Shown in pieces: positions 55,101-64,000 of a DNA stretch of 64,000 nt. Origin of the DNA: Isoperla grammatica. Its lineage: Eukaryota; Arthropoda; Insecta; Plecoptera; Perlodidae. Position numbers and translations under genes: made by a program. Location of the stretch: positions 23,352,097-23,416,096 of the forward strand of contig OX246749.1 of the NCBI GenBank assembly GCA_945910005.1, written 5' to 3'. Under the pieces are notes generated by a model. It searched no databases and was not told where the DNA came from. It worked only from the letters and a program-made list of their open reading frames with translations. Positions within the stretch are counted from its first letter, which is position 1; every line of letters begins with the position of its first letter.

Positions 55101-56063
55101 AATCACAGCGGAATCCTAGGAAGCCTACCATATTTGTAGATTGATTTAATTTTAAATTACTTGCATGCTAACTTGACCTGCTGCTGTTATGCACTAAGTA
55201 TTCTAAATTATTCTCCCGTTAATTATTAATTATGAGTTAGATTGATTTTGGAACTTACTTCATACTTGCTTACTTTATTGAATTGTTACATGTCAAATGT
55301 ATTTTTGAAATGTTTGCACTTTACTGGTTGGTTACGAGAATAAATAATTAAGGGTAAGGTAGATTGTATAGTGTTGGTACACATGATTGAGTGCAGTAAG
55401 GCGGGTCTCCACTGCGTCAGCTTTGCCGATCGACCTTGCCATGTGGCAAAGCCGCGCGACAAAAGCCGAATTGCTTTGACCGTCTCAACTACGTTCGGCA
55501 GTACAAGAGAAAATGTACGACATTGCTGACGTACTCTTTGCCTAGATTACTATCAAAACAAGAGGTAATTCCTTCATCTTCTATTCACAGACAATTTATT
55601 TTGAGTGCATATTTTATATTTTTAAGGATTTATTTTGGGATTTTTATGGCATAGATGCATGCATATTTACGGGTTTTTGAATGAATATAAATCCGATGTC
55701 TACTGATGAGACGACACAGTTGCTTCTGCCGCAGATCTCGATGCCAGTGACGACGAAGAGCAAGAAGCTACAAGTGGTCAGGCCTCAGGCTGTTCAACTG
55801 ACATCATTCTGTGAAGCAGTTGAAGCTTGGGAGACTGTGCATAAAGCTACAATATCAGACACAACATGTTGATCCATTAATTATGACGAAAATTTCTGAG
55901 TCTTGTGAGTCTGTTTATATAAACTAGAAACGAATCAACCCTACAAACAAAAAACTCGAGTTTCTTCCAGATATAATTAGATTCATCTCTGAGTCTAGGG
56001 ATTAAATAATAATATAAAAAATATATAATATATAGTAGCCTACACTTTGACTTATGTTTTCAG
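55101..56063. other. Unassigned; possible exons upstream of the 48-bp repeat
   Basis: AT-rich to about 55390, then GGCGGGTCTCCACTGCGTCA, similar in style to a Harbinger end but without a partner. A basic reading NCFDRLNYVRQYKRKC ends at a GTAATT (55566), and an acidic reading DLDASDDEEQEATSGQASG lies near 55727-55790. QHVDPLIMTKISESCES follows near 55857-55910. They suggest scattered exons of one gene, but I cannot join them. Confidence 0.35.
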
Positions 56064-58023
56064 GTTGAATATCGTTCGCTTTGCCAGTAACATTGAGCCA
56101 GGTGGTGTGAATTTGCATGCAGAAGAGAACGAGCCACCAACCCTACCAGTAGGCCTACGAGACGTAACGCAAGACGAGCAACCAACCCTACCAGTAGGCC
56201 TACGAGACGTAACGCAAGACGAGCAACCAACCCTACCAGTAGGCCTACGAGACGTAACGCAAGACGAGCAACCAACCCTACCTGTAAGCCTACGAGACGT
56301 AACGCAAGACGAGCAACCAACCCTACCAGTAGGCCTACGAGACGTAACGCAAGACGAGCAACCAACCCTACCAGTAGGCCTACGAGACGTAACGCAAGAC
56401 GAGCAACCAACCCTACCAGTAGGCCTACGAGACGTAACGCAAGACGAGCAACCAACCCTACCAGTAGGCCTACGAGACGTAACGCAAGACGAGCAACCAA
56501 CCCTACCAGTAGGCCTACGAGACGTAACGCAAGACGAGCAACCAACCCTACCAGTAGGCCTACGAGACGTAACGCAAGACGAGCAACCAACCCTACCAGT
56601 AGGCCTACGAGACGTAACGCAAGACGAGCAACCAACCCTACCTGTAAGCCTACGAGACGTAACGCAAGACGAGCAACCAACCCTACCAGTAGGCCTACGA
56701 GACGTAACGCAAGACGAGCAACCAACCCTACCAGTAGGCCTACGAGACGTAACGCAAGACGAGCAACCAACCCTACCAGTAGGCCTACGAGACGTAACGC
56801 AAGACGAGCAACCAACCCTACCAGTAGGCCTACGAGACGTAACGCAAGACGACCAACCAACCCTACCAGTAGGCCTACGAGACGTAACGCAAGACGAGCA
56901 ACCAACCCTACCAGTAGGCCTACGAGACGTAACGCAAGACGAGCAACCAACCCTACCAGTAGGCCTACGAGACGTAACGCAAGACGAGCAACCAACCCTA
57001 CCAGTAGGCCTACGAGACGTAACGCAAGACGAGCAACCAACCCTACCAGTAGGCCTACGAGACGTAACGCAAGACGAGCAACCAACCCTACCTGTAAGCC
57101 TACGAGACGTAACGCAAGACGAGCAACCAACCCTACCAGTAGGCCTACGAGACGTAACGCAAGACGAGCAACCAACCCTACCAGTAGGCCTACGAGACGT
57201 AACGCAAGACGACCAACCAACCCTACCAGTAGGCCTACGAGACGTAACGCAAGACGAGCAACCAACCCTACCAGTAGGCCTACGAGACGTAACGCAAGAC
57301 GAGCAACCAACCCTACCAGTAGGCCTACGAGACGTAACGCAAGACGAGCAACCAACCCTACCAGTAGGCCTACGAGACGTAACGCAAGACGACCAACCAA
57401 CCCTACCAGTAGGCCTACGAGACGTAACGCAAGACGAGCAACCAACCCTACCAGTAGGCCTACGAGACGTAACGCAAGACGAGCAACCAACCCTACCAGT
57501 AGGCCTACGAGACGTAACGCAAGACGACCAACCAACCCTACCAGTAGGCCTACGAGACGTAACGCAAGACGACCAACCAACCCTACCAGTAGGCCTACGA
57601 GACGTAACGCAAGACGAGCAACCAACCCTACCAGTAGGCCTACGAGACGTAACGCAAGACGACCAACCAACCCTACCAGTAGGCCTACGAGACGTAACGC
57701 AAGACGAGCAACCAACCCTACCAGTAGGCCTACGAGACGTAACGCAAGACGAGCAACCAACCCTACCAGTAGGCCTACGAGACGTAACGCAAGACGAGCA
57801 ACCAACCCTACCAGTAGGCCAACGAGACGTAACGCAAGACGACCAACCAACCCTACCAGTAGGCCTACGAGACGTAACGCAAGACGAGCAACCAACCCTA
57901 CCAGTAGGCCTACGAGACGTAACGCAAGACGACCAACCAACCCTACCAGTAGGCCTACGAGACGTAACGCAAGACGACCAACGAGTAGCCACTTTAAATA
58001 AATTAACACTAAACATAGTTTAG
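56064..58023 (+). CDS. Hypothetical exon dominated by a 48-bp, 16-residue repeat
   Basis: Acceptor-like TATGTTTTCAG (56053-56063), then LNIVRFASNIEPGGVNLHAE, about 38 repeats of QPTLPVGLRDVTQDE plus one residue, and a unique end RVATLNKLTLNIV with a stop at 58021. Variation is only D/E at one site, S/G at one, and Q/L once. The array is also open on two minus-strand frames, so coding is not proved. The unique head and tail being in frame with the array is mild support. Confidence 0.35.
56139..57982. repeat. 48-bp minisatellite, about 38 units
   Basis: Unit CAACCAACCCTACCAGTAGG + CCTACGAGACGTAACGCAAG + ACGACGAG-type end. Almost no drift between units, with a periodically recurring variant CCTGTAAGCC (units near 56280, 56640, 57090) that marks higher-order copying, at first about every 360-450 bp. 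The unit contains the TAGGCCTA palindrome. Confidence 0.97.
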
Positions 58024-58109
58024 AGTTTTGTTGAACCCCAAACAAGTTAGTGTTGAAGAAGTTTCACTTCTGTTTACTCTTTTTGATCGCAATGAAAATT
58101 GACGACCAC

Positions 58110-58408
58110 AGATAGATAGATATTTGGGCTTAATGTCTCATATTTTTGCAACTTGGCTAATCGAGATAATGGGTGGGTGAAGTATGAAGACGAAATAGGG
58201 GGAAGTTTGGAGGAAAGGGGTAAGTAGAAGGGTGGGGAGGAATGGGGAAGAGGGAGTGGGGAGGTTGTGGACTGCATTTCGTCTGACTTCTCCTCCTCGA
58301 CCTGTCCGGCTAGGGTGGTCCTACCACAAGCATACTCTCCCGAGCCCTCGGAATCAGCGAAGCACGCAAACCTGCCCACCACGATAAGGTAGCAGTCCCT
58401 GGGCAGGT
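58110..58408 (-). mobile_element. SINE-like repeat copy 10
   Basis: Tail GATAGATATTTGGGCTTAATG, head GTCCCTGGGCAGG. Variant body with GGAAGTTTGGAGGAAAGGGG; lacks part of the GCCGGCGGAAGC block. No clear flanking duplication seen. Confidence 0.85.
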
Positions 58409-58866
58409 TACCATTAGGTCAATTTTACATGCCATAGCTCGACGTGTAATGGATTAAAGTAGAAACATTGCCTTTACCGCCAGCTGAAAAAGGAACAAAA
58501 TAAGTTTGGTACTTTCAGAGGCCGATATTTCTACTTCAAAACTGAACTTTTATATGTGACAGATATTTTAGAAAACTGAAAACGTTGATATGATCAGTCG
58601 CAAGTAATTGCCATTGTACCACGTTCACACTTCTGTTCTTAACTGCAGTTAACTCCTTAGCTGTAGTTAGCATTGCAATGTGAACGGAACTCAGTTATAG
58701 TAACTGCAGTTTAACGGCCAACTGCGCTCCTACAACTCAGTTAAGGGGCTAACTGAATCAACTCCAAGGTCAATGACAATCACCGCCATGCTAATGACCC
58801 GTGCCGCTATTTCAATAACGCCGGCTGTGGACAGTGCATTGTCTTCGTCCTCAACATAACCTAAAA

Positions 58867-60933
58867 ATGTCAAGCTCTAATCCAGATGAGCTAGAGGACA
58901 AGTCTGACAAGAAGAGGCAGGTTAATTGGACCGATCACGAGGCTTTAATTTTAATTAACGTCTGGTCCAACTATTTGGAGGAGTTGCGCTCAAACAAGCG
59001 AAATAAGGGAGTTTATTTGAAAATTGCTGGCGATCTCTCCTCGGAAGCAGACTGTAGGGTCCGCACCAACGAGGAGATTAAAAATGAAATAGGAAATCTC
59101 ACTAGGGACTACAGGTAAGCTAGCCTATTTAATAATTATAGTGACATTAATTATATTAATCTCAAAACGTATACCTAGCACTAGCGCCTACATAGAAAGC
59201 TGGTAGGCCTAGACCTAGGCCTACTACGGGGCCCAGATTCGTGTATTGATTGATGAAAGGACGGAAAATGCGTTTTATTTTATAAGACCCAGAGGATATG
59301 GCCTGTAAACGTACTTGAATCGAGGCTCTGAAGTTGGCTCCCATATTTTAACTTTTGTTTTGGTTTCTACTTTGGAGCGCATGTGTATTAAAATGTCTGT
59401 ATGTGTTTTTAGGCGAGAAAAGAGTCGGATGGTCTCTGGGGCAAGTCCCTCGACTTGGAGCTGCATACATTGCTCGGTAGTTTACCAGCAAATAATGATA
59501 CTTTGCTAGATGATTCGCTGTGTCTAGCAATACGAAATGCTGAGGTAAACTGATTTATCCAGCTGGATATTGATCAAGTTTCAATTTCCATACACATCAT
59601 ATCCATGTGCCTATGCATGACTATGGAGGGAAAGTAGGTCATAATATTTTCTTGTATAGGCCTTATATTGATGAATATGCATTTACTTGTGTATTGGCTT
59701 ATATTAGTTTATTGTTGTTTAGATTGTGTTCGAAGAAGAAGTCACAATGGACGAGAGCTCACCATCATTTTCCTCTGAGGCCGGACCATCATTTGATTTG
59801 AACCGCAGTATGGCCGACTCTCCAGTGCCAGGCTCAATGCAACAAGGGAACGTCCAAGGACAGAGGATCTGACTGATGTCGTGAGGGATGTGTTTCAGGA
59901 GCAAAGACGGGCAAATGAGCAGACCGAACAGAGGATCTGACTGATGTCGTGAGGGATGTGTTTCAGGAGCAAAGACGGGCAAATGAGCAGGCCGAACAGA
60001 GGATCTGACTGATGTCGTGAGGGATGTGTTTCAGGAGCAAAGACGGGCAAATGAGCAGGCCGAACAGAGGATCTGACTGATGTCGTGAGGGATGTGTTTC
60101 AGGAGCAAAGACGGGCAAATGAGCAGGCCGAACGTGCCGATACGCGTGTTGAGGAGCTGCTGGAGCCAGATGTCCAGCGACAGAGCATCTGACTGATGTC
60201 GTGAGGGATATGTTTCAGGAGCAAAGACGGGCAAATGAGCAGGCCGAACGTGCCGATGCGCGTGTTGAGGAGCTGCTGGAGCCAGATGTCCAGCGACAGA
60301 GCATCTGACTGATGTCGTGAGGGATATGTTTCAAGAGCAAAGACGGGCAAATGAGCAGGCCGAACGTGCCGATGCGCGTGTTGAGGAGCTGCTGGAGCCA
60401 GATGTCCAGCGACAGAGCATCTGACTGATGTCGTGAGGGATGTGTTTCAAGAGCAAAGACGGGCAAATGAGCAGGCCGAACGTGCCGATGCGCGTGTTGA
60501 GGAGCTGCTGGAGCCAGATGTCCAGCGACAGAGCATCTGACTGATGTCGTGAGGGATATGTTTCAAGAGCAAAGACGGGCAAATGAGCAGGCCGAACGTG
60601 CCGATGCGCGTGTTGAGGAGCTGCTGGAGCCAGATGTCCAGCGACAGAGGATCTGACTGATGTCGTGAGGGATATGTTTCAGGAGCAAAGACGGGCAAAT
60701 GAGCAGGCCGAACGTGCCGATGCGCGTGTTGAGGAGCTGCTGGAGCCAGATGTCCAGCGACAGAGGATCTGACTGATGTCGTGAGGGATATGTTTCAGGA
60801 GCAAAGACGGGCAAATGAGCAGGCTGAACGTGCCGATGCGCGTGTTGAGGAGCTGCTGAAGCGAGATGTTCGAAACCAGGAAGCATTCCAAATTGATATA
60901 ATGAAGTTATTGACTACTCTTGTTAACAAGTAA
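58867..60933 (+). pseudogene. Harbinger 3 Myb/SANT-like protein gene, disrupted by minisatellite growth
   Basis: Exon 1 is 58867-59114 (MSSSNPDELEDKSDKKRQVN; WTDHEALILINVWSNYLEEL; EIKNEIGNLTRDY; donor GTAAGC). Exon 2 is 59413-59550 (acceptor TTTTTAG): REKSRMVSGASPSTW, a one-base shift, ELHTLLGSLPANNDTLLDDS. Exon 3 starts about 59725 with VFEEEVTMDESSPSFSSEAG. It then falls into a 116-bp tandem repeat (DLTDVVRDVFQEQRRANEQA; ERADARVEELL) that shifts frame at each copy. The true C-terminus KRDVRNQEAFQIDIMKLLTT LVNK ends at 60933. One ancestral unit would give a normal coiled-coil tail. Confidence 0.78.
59850..60870. repeat. 116-bp / 68-bp minisatellite in the coiled-coil exon
   Basis: First about three short units of 68 bp (CAGAGGATCTGACTGATGTC to GGGCAAATGAGCAGGCCGAA), then six or seven full units of 116 bp that add CGTGCCGATGCGCGTGTTGA + GGAGCTGCTGGAGCCAGATG. 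The short unit is the full unit without this 48-bp block. 116 is not a multiple of three. Confidence 0.93.
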
Positions 60934-61189
60934 AAGCCTTCAGCTAGCTAAGTAGGCATATAGGCCTAGGCTGTGTCACATAAGCTTGCATTTCGTTTTG
61001 CAATCAATAAGTATTGACATTCATAAACATTACCGTAGTATTTAGTTACATGCCTCCTTTCATTTACATGTTCAATTTAATTTAATTTAATAAACAGATC
61101 ACCCCCACTAGTTTCCAGAGGATTGTATGAAACAAAACCTTTTTCCTAGTATCCAAGAGCAAATCAAAATCGCTTTTATTTTTTATCTT
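60934..61189. other. 3' region of the Myb/SANT-like gene
   Basis: Non-coding AT-rich sequence after the stop at 60933, with a TAGGCATATAGGCCTAGGC block. No feature beyond that. Confidence 0.5.
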
Positions 61190-61849
61190 CCTTACAATAC
61201 AGCTGTACGAGTACGAGTCAGGCCTTACAATACAGCTGTACGAGTACGAGTCAGGCCTTATAATACAGCTGTACGAGTACGAGTCAGGCCTTACAATACA
61301 GCTGCACGAGTACGAGTCAGGCCTTACAATACAGTTGTACGAGTACGAGTCAGGCCTTACAATACAGCTGTACGAGTACGAGTCAGGCCTTACAATACAG
61401 CTGTACGAGTACGAGTCAGGCCTTACAATACAGCTGTACGAGTACGAGTCAGGCCTTACAATACAGCTGTACGAGTACGAGTCAGGCCTTACAATACAGC
61501 TGTACGAGTACGAGTCAGGCCTTACAATACAGCTGTACGAGTACGAGTCAGGCCTTACAATACAGCTGTACGAGTACGAGTCAGGCCTTACAATACAGCT
61601 GTACGAGTCAGGCCTTACAATACAGCTGCACGAGTACGAGTCAGGCCTTACAATACAGCTGTACGAGTACGAGTCAGGCCTTACAATACAGCTGTACGAG
61701 TACGAGTCAGGCCTTACAATACAGCTGTACGAGTACGAGTCAGGCCTTACAATACAGCTGTACGAGTACGAGTCAGGCCTTACAATACAGCTGCACGAGT
61801 ACGAGTCAGGCCTTACAATACAGCTGTACGAGTACGAGTCAGGCCTTAT
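61190..61849. repeat. 33-bp minisatellite, about 20 units
   Basis: Unit CCTTACAATACAGCTGTACG + AGTACGAGTCAGG, with C/T variation in GCTG(T/C)ACG and one unit lacking six bases near 61600. Contains the palindrome CAGCTGTACGAGTACG-like core (AGCTGTAC). Open in three frames on both strands as (YNTAVRVRVRP)n or (PDSYSYSCIVR)n. It lies where the 3' exons of the transposase should be. Confidence 0.96.
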
Positions 61850-62017
61850 GTTGTGTGTGAGCATTTCATGTACATGCTAAGTTACAAATTAATACAAATA
61901 AGATGTAAATAGTGGAAAAGTAAAAGTAAACATTTAAAGTCAACATGTTAGAAAGATGTGTAAATAAATGTGGAAAGTAAACATGGCTACATTATTTTCT
62001 AGAAAGGTTTAAGTGAG

Positions 62018-62488
62018 TTATCTAAAGTCAACAATGAGTGCACAAAGCTCGTGGAATATTTCACAAACTGTACTTTTTCCTATACCAAACAGGTGACTAA
62101 CTGTGCGCAACTCGGCAGAAGAGGACAAAACATACAACCCAATCGCCACTCGTTTTTGTAAGGGAATACATTTTCGAAAGTATGTGTCTTCTCTGCTCAA
62201 GAACGGAGCCAACAAGTTACACAAATGTGTAAATGTAGTTCGACTTATCCTAAAGTTTTCTTTCCAGATGCTATCAGACCACTCTGGAACAATCGTCCTC
62301 TACCAGTCTTGGTTCCGTGGACGAGTCCACACAATTGAAGACCTACACAATCTTCTTTTCTTTCCAGTTTGTGATGTAATTATTGCAGCATGCCTTCGTT
62401 GAACCACACTAGTAGTAAGTAGGCGACGAACACGATGTACACAATACCTGCGAGCTTGTAACCTACTTATTGTAAGCATCAAAATCAA
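62018..62488 (-). pseudogene. Harbinger 3 transposase, N-terminal part
   Basis: Start at 62488: ILMLTISRLQARRYCVHRVR, then RPRNQDW, a TAG where a second Trp is expected, RTIVPEWSDSIWKENFRISR, LCNLLAPFLSREDTYFRKCI, PLQKRVAIGLYVLSSSAELR, TVSHLFGIGKSTVCEIFHEL. The last part is the helix-turn-helix before the DDE domain. After 62018 the reading stops; the three catalytic acids are absent. Confidence 0.83.
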
Positions 62489-62655
62489 CTCTTCATCCTA
62501 CATATTTGACACTTAAATGTGAGGTTATGTTGATTGTTGAATGATATCTACTCTACTAAAGCACTGCCACAAAAAGTCTTTGATTCAGGGTGTAGAAGGC
62601 TGTGGGCATTGCCACTAACTGAGTTGCAATGTGAACAGGTAACCACGGTTAAGGG

Positions 62656-63033
62656 CCTGCCCAGGGACTGCCACCTTATCGTGGTGGGCAGGTTTGCGTG
62701 CTTTGTTGATCCCGAGAGCTATGCCGGCGGAAGCGTGTGCTTCTGGTAGGGCCACCCAAGCCGGATTGGTCGAGGAGGAGAAGTCAGACGAAAAGCAGTC
62801 CACACCCCAATCCCCTTTCCCCCCCACTGTCCCATTGAATATTTCTCCTCCCACTTGGCCCTGCCCTCCCTTGCTGGACTCCCGTATGACGACTCACGCG
62901 ACGTAATGGATCTGATTCGGATGTGGCTTTATTCTTCATTATCATCTTTCTCATCTTCATTATCACCCGCTCATCGTCTCGAATAGCCATCGTTGCATAA
63001 ATATGAGACGTTAAGCCCCATTAATCAATCAAT
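62656..63033 (+). mobile_element. SINE-like repeat copy 11 (best-defined, full length)
   Basis: Flanked by an exact 12-bp duplication CACGGTTAAGGG (62644-62655 and 63034-63045). From head CCTGCCCAGGGACTGCCACC to tail ATTAATCAATCAAT it is about 378 bp and serves as reference for the family. The head contains a stem-loop, CTGCCACC / GGTGGGCAG around a 7-nt loop. It lies in the right sub-terminal region of Harbinger 3. Confidence 0.94.
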
Positions 63034-63182
63034 CACGGTTAAGGGATATTACCCATAATCCAATGCACGAATTTAAACTAAGGTTAACTTAACTGCAGTT
63101 AGGAACAGAAGTGTGAACGTGGTATTAGGTTAGTAGGTTACTTGCTTCATGCAGTTAATAAAGTATTTTCTCTATATTTTTG

Positions 63183-63360
63183 TAGATGGATGAAATAATT
63201 TCACTTATCACAACAGTGTTTCCTGGTTTGACACCTGAGAAGGAAACTAATATAACTTCAAACTTGGAGAAAATAGGAGAAGTTTCGCTGTAGGATTTAA
63301 TATTTTTAGGCTTGACCAAGACCTGTGAGCAGCTTAAAAAAATCGAGACAAGAAAACTCA
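63183..63360 (+). pseudogene. SAM-like domain fragment (uncertain)
   Basis: After an acceptor-like TATTTTTGTAG (63175-63185): MDEIISLITTVFPGLTPEKE, TNITSNLEKIGEVSL, a TAG, DLIFLGLTKTCEQLKKIETR. The spacing of Leu and the 'L-x-x-I-G-V/E-x-S-x-x-D-L' form recall small SAM-like helical domains found in many invertebrate mobile-element ORFs. Low certainty; one in-frame stop. Confidence 0.3.
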
Positions 63361-64000
63361 AACTTACCTCCAACTACCCCAACTTACATTAATCAAATAC
63401 ACACCTCACCCCACATCTATCGACTCTCAAACCCCCACTACTTCCCGGGATACAAATGCTTGCAGTCAAACTCATCTTCACAAATGCGACTTTTGAACTA
63501 CCGACTCATGAACGCAAGGTAGCTCCAAAGTCGCTCTTGCCAAGATTCAGCCACCAACTAGCTCAGAAAGAAATGACAACCCATAACATTACCAATTACA
63601 TTTCCGACATTTGCCGTCACCCGGGGAAACAGGTGTTTACTTCTATAGACAAACAAAAGCAGAAAAGTACCCTCATACTTTTGCCGACAAGTATGAAAAT
63701 GGAATAACAGTTGGCGGCGGCTACTCCGGCTTCAAGAAAAGCTGCTGTAAAGGACGGCGAATTTAAATCGCCAATTCCGTAAGAGGTACGTTAAAAGTGA
63801 GAGTGATGACGAGGAGCCATTCAGGAAAGTCAAACGCCCCCCCCCCCCCCTCCCCTCCAAAAAAAAAAACACAGCTGTGGGGGGAACATATCTAGTGAGC
63901 GAAATTTTAAGTGAGCGAATGTTCTACTGCGCGAATGCTCTTGTGCACGAAAACTCTAGTGCGCGAACGATCCAGGCCACGAATATTCTATTGAGCGAAA
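63361..64000. other. Unassigned end of window
   Basis: An open frame at 63456-63707 (HERKVAPKSLLPRFSHQLAQ; DICRHPGKQVFTSIDKQKQK) has no family I know. A C-run (63838-63850) and an A-run (63860-63869) follow. From 63890 to the end the sequence repeats a loose 18-20-bp motif of the form GTGAGCGAAT + GTTCTA, seven times with drift, open at the window edge. Confidence 0.45.

Larger units (their letters stand above)
58617..63124 (+). mobile_element. PIF/Harbinger DNA transposon 3 (repeat-expanded, inactive)
   Basis: Inverted ends TACCACGTTCACACTTCTGT (left) and its complement at 63105-63124, both continuing into AACTGCAGTTAA. Flanks TTG (58614-58616) and TTA (63125-63127) differ by one base from a 3-bp duplication. 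Carries a Myb/SANT-like gene (plus) and the N-terminal part of a transposase (minus), with two minisatellites and a SINE-like copy. No catalytic transposase part remains. Confidence 0.85.

Noticed and set aside
56052..58045. Two long minus-strand ORFs of 650 or so residues
   Set aside because: Both are the reverse reading of the 48-bp minisatellite, with perfect periodicity and no unique domain.
59719..60891. Overlapping minus-strand ORFs of 83 residues with LLICPSLLLKHIPHDISQ
   Set aside because: Reverse reading of the 116-bp minisatellite. The plus strand carries the recognised Myb/SANT gene with its unique C-terminus.
61082..61912. Repeat proteins (YNTAVRVRVRP)n and (PDSYSYSCIVR)n
   Set aside because: Readings of the 33-bp array in several frames, with no start context or domain. 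The position corresponds to lost transposase exons.

Overview
This is a eukaryotic, invertebrate-looking stretch of nuclear DNA. Introns with GT/AG borders, 3-bp and TTAA-type DNA transposons, BEL/Pao and Ty3/Gypsy LTR elements, several LINE clades, a SINE-like repeat with at least eleven copies, and frequent TAGGCCTA palindromes all point to a marine invertebrate (crustacean, mollusc or non-vertebrate deuterostome). I cannot fix the phylum from the sequence. I see no convincing intact single-copy host gene. Almost everything is mobile DNA, remnants of mobile DNA, or minisatellites grown inside it.

Layout. (1) 1-14440: a decayed hAT-type gene (KIAA1586/ZNF862-like) that can be followed as ordered fragments. 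It is split by a BEL/Pao element (759-9341, 5-bp TSD GTTGG), which itself carries a two-gene PIF/Harbinger element (about 3428-7243), and further by two SINE-like copies and a LINE with a 480-bp (TAAA)n tail. (2) 14441-20057: a YqaJ-type nuclease fragment, a 40-bp and a 69-bp minisatellite, and a second LINE. (3) 20058-27903: an old Gypsy element (A) carrying a Harbinger-like MITE in its LTR and a young Gypsy element (B, 21204-26462, TSD AAACC, LTRs identical by eye) in its gag. B in turn carries a SINE-like copy in pol. (4) 27904-33454: a possible gene 3' exon, a 122-bp satellite, LINE 3' ends and a pogo-like remnant with a PHD finger. (5) 33455-42760: a two-exon MADF/BESS-type gene interrupted by a SINE-like copy. 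An LTR element without visible gag-pol (35380-42740) is inserted in its last codons and houses a piggyBac gene. (6) 42803-47889: a Cys-rich ORF, a tRNA-like segment, a MITE made of CRE-palindrome repeats, and an R1-like LINE. (7) 47890-55100: a third Gypsy element (C) with a repeat-filled 1.37-kb LTR, three SINE-like copies and a second Harbinger element (52623-54617, TSD TTA). (8) 55101-64000: a 48-bp minisatellite exon, a third Harbinger element (58617-63124) whose Myb/SANT gene has expanded into a 116-bp minisatellite, and an unassigned tail.

How the parts work together. Each Harbinger element keeps the family arrangement of a Myb/SANT-like or MADF-like DNA-binding gene converging on a DDE transposase gene. 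The LTR elements carry gag, protease, RT, RNase H and (only Gypsy B) integrase. Many reading-frame breaks are single-base shifts, several of them in homopolymers, so some genes called broken here may be intact in the animal. Insertion order can be read from nesting and target-site duplications. It shows that the SINE-like family moved after Gypsy B inserted, that is, recently.
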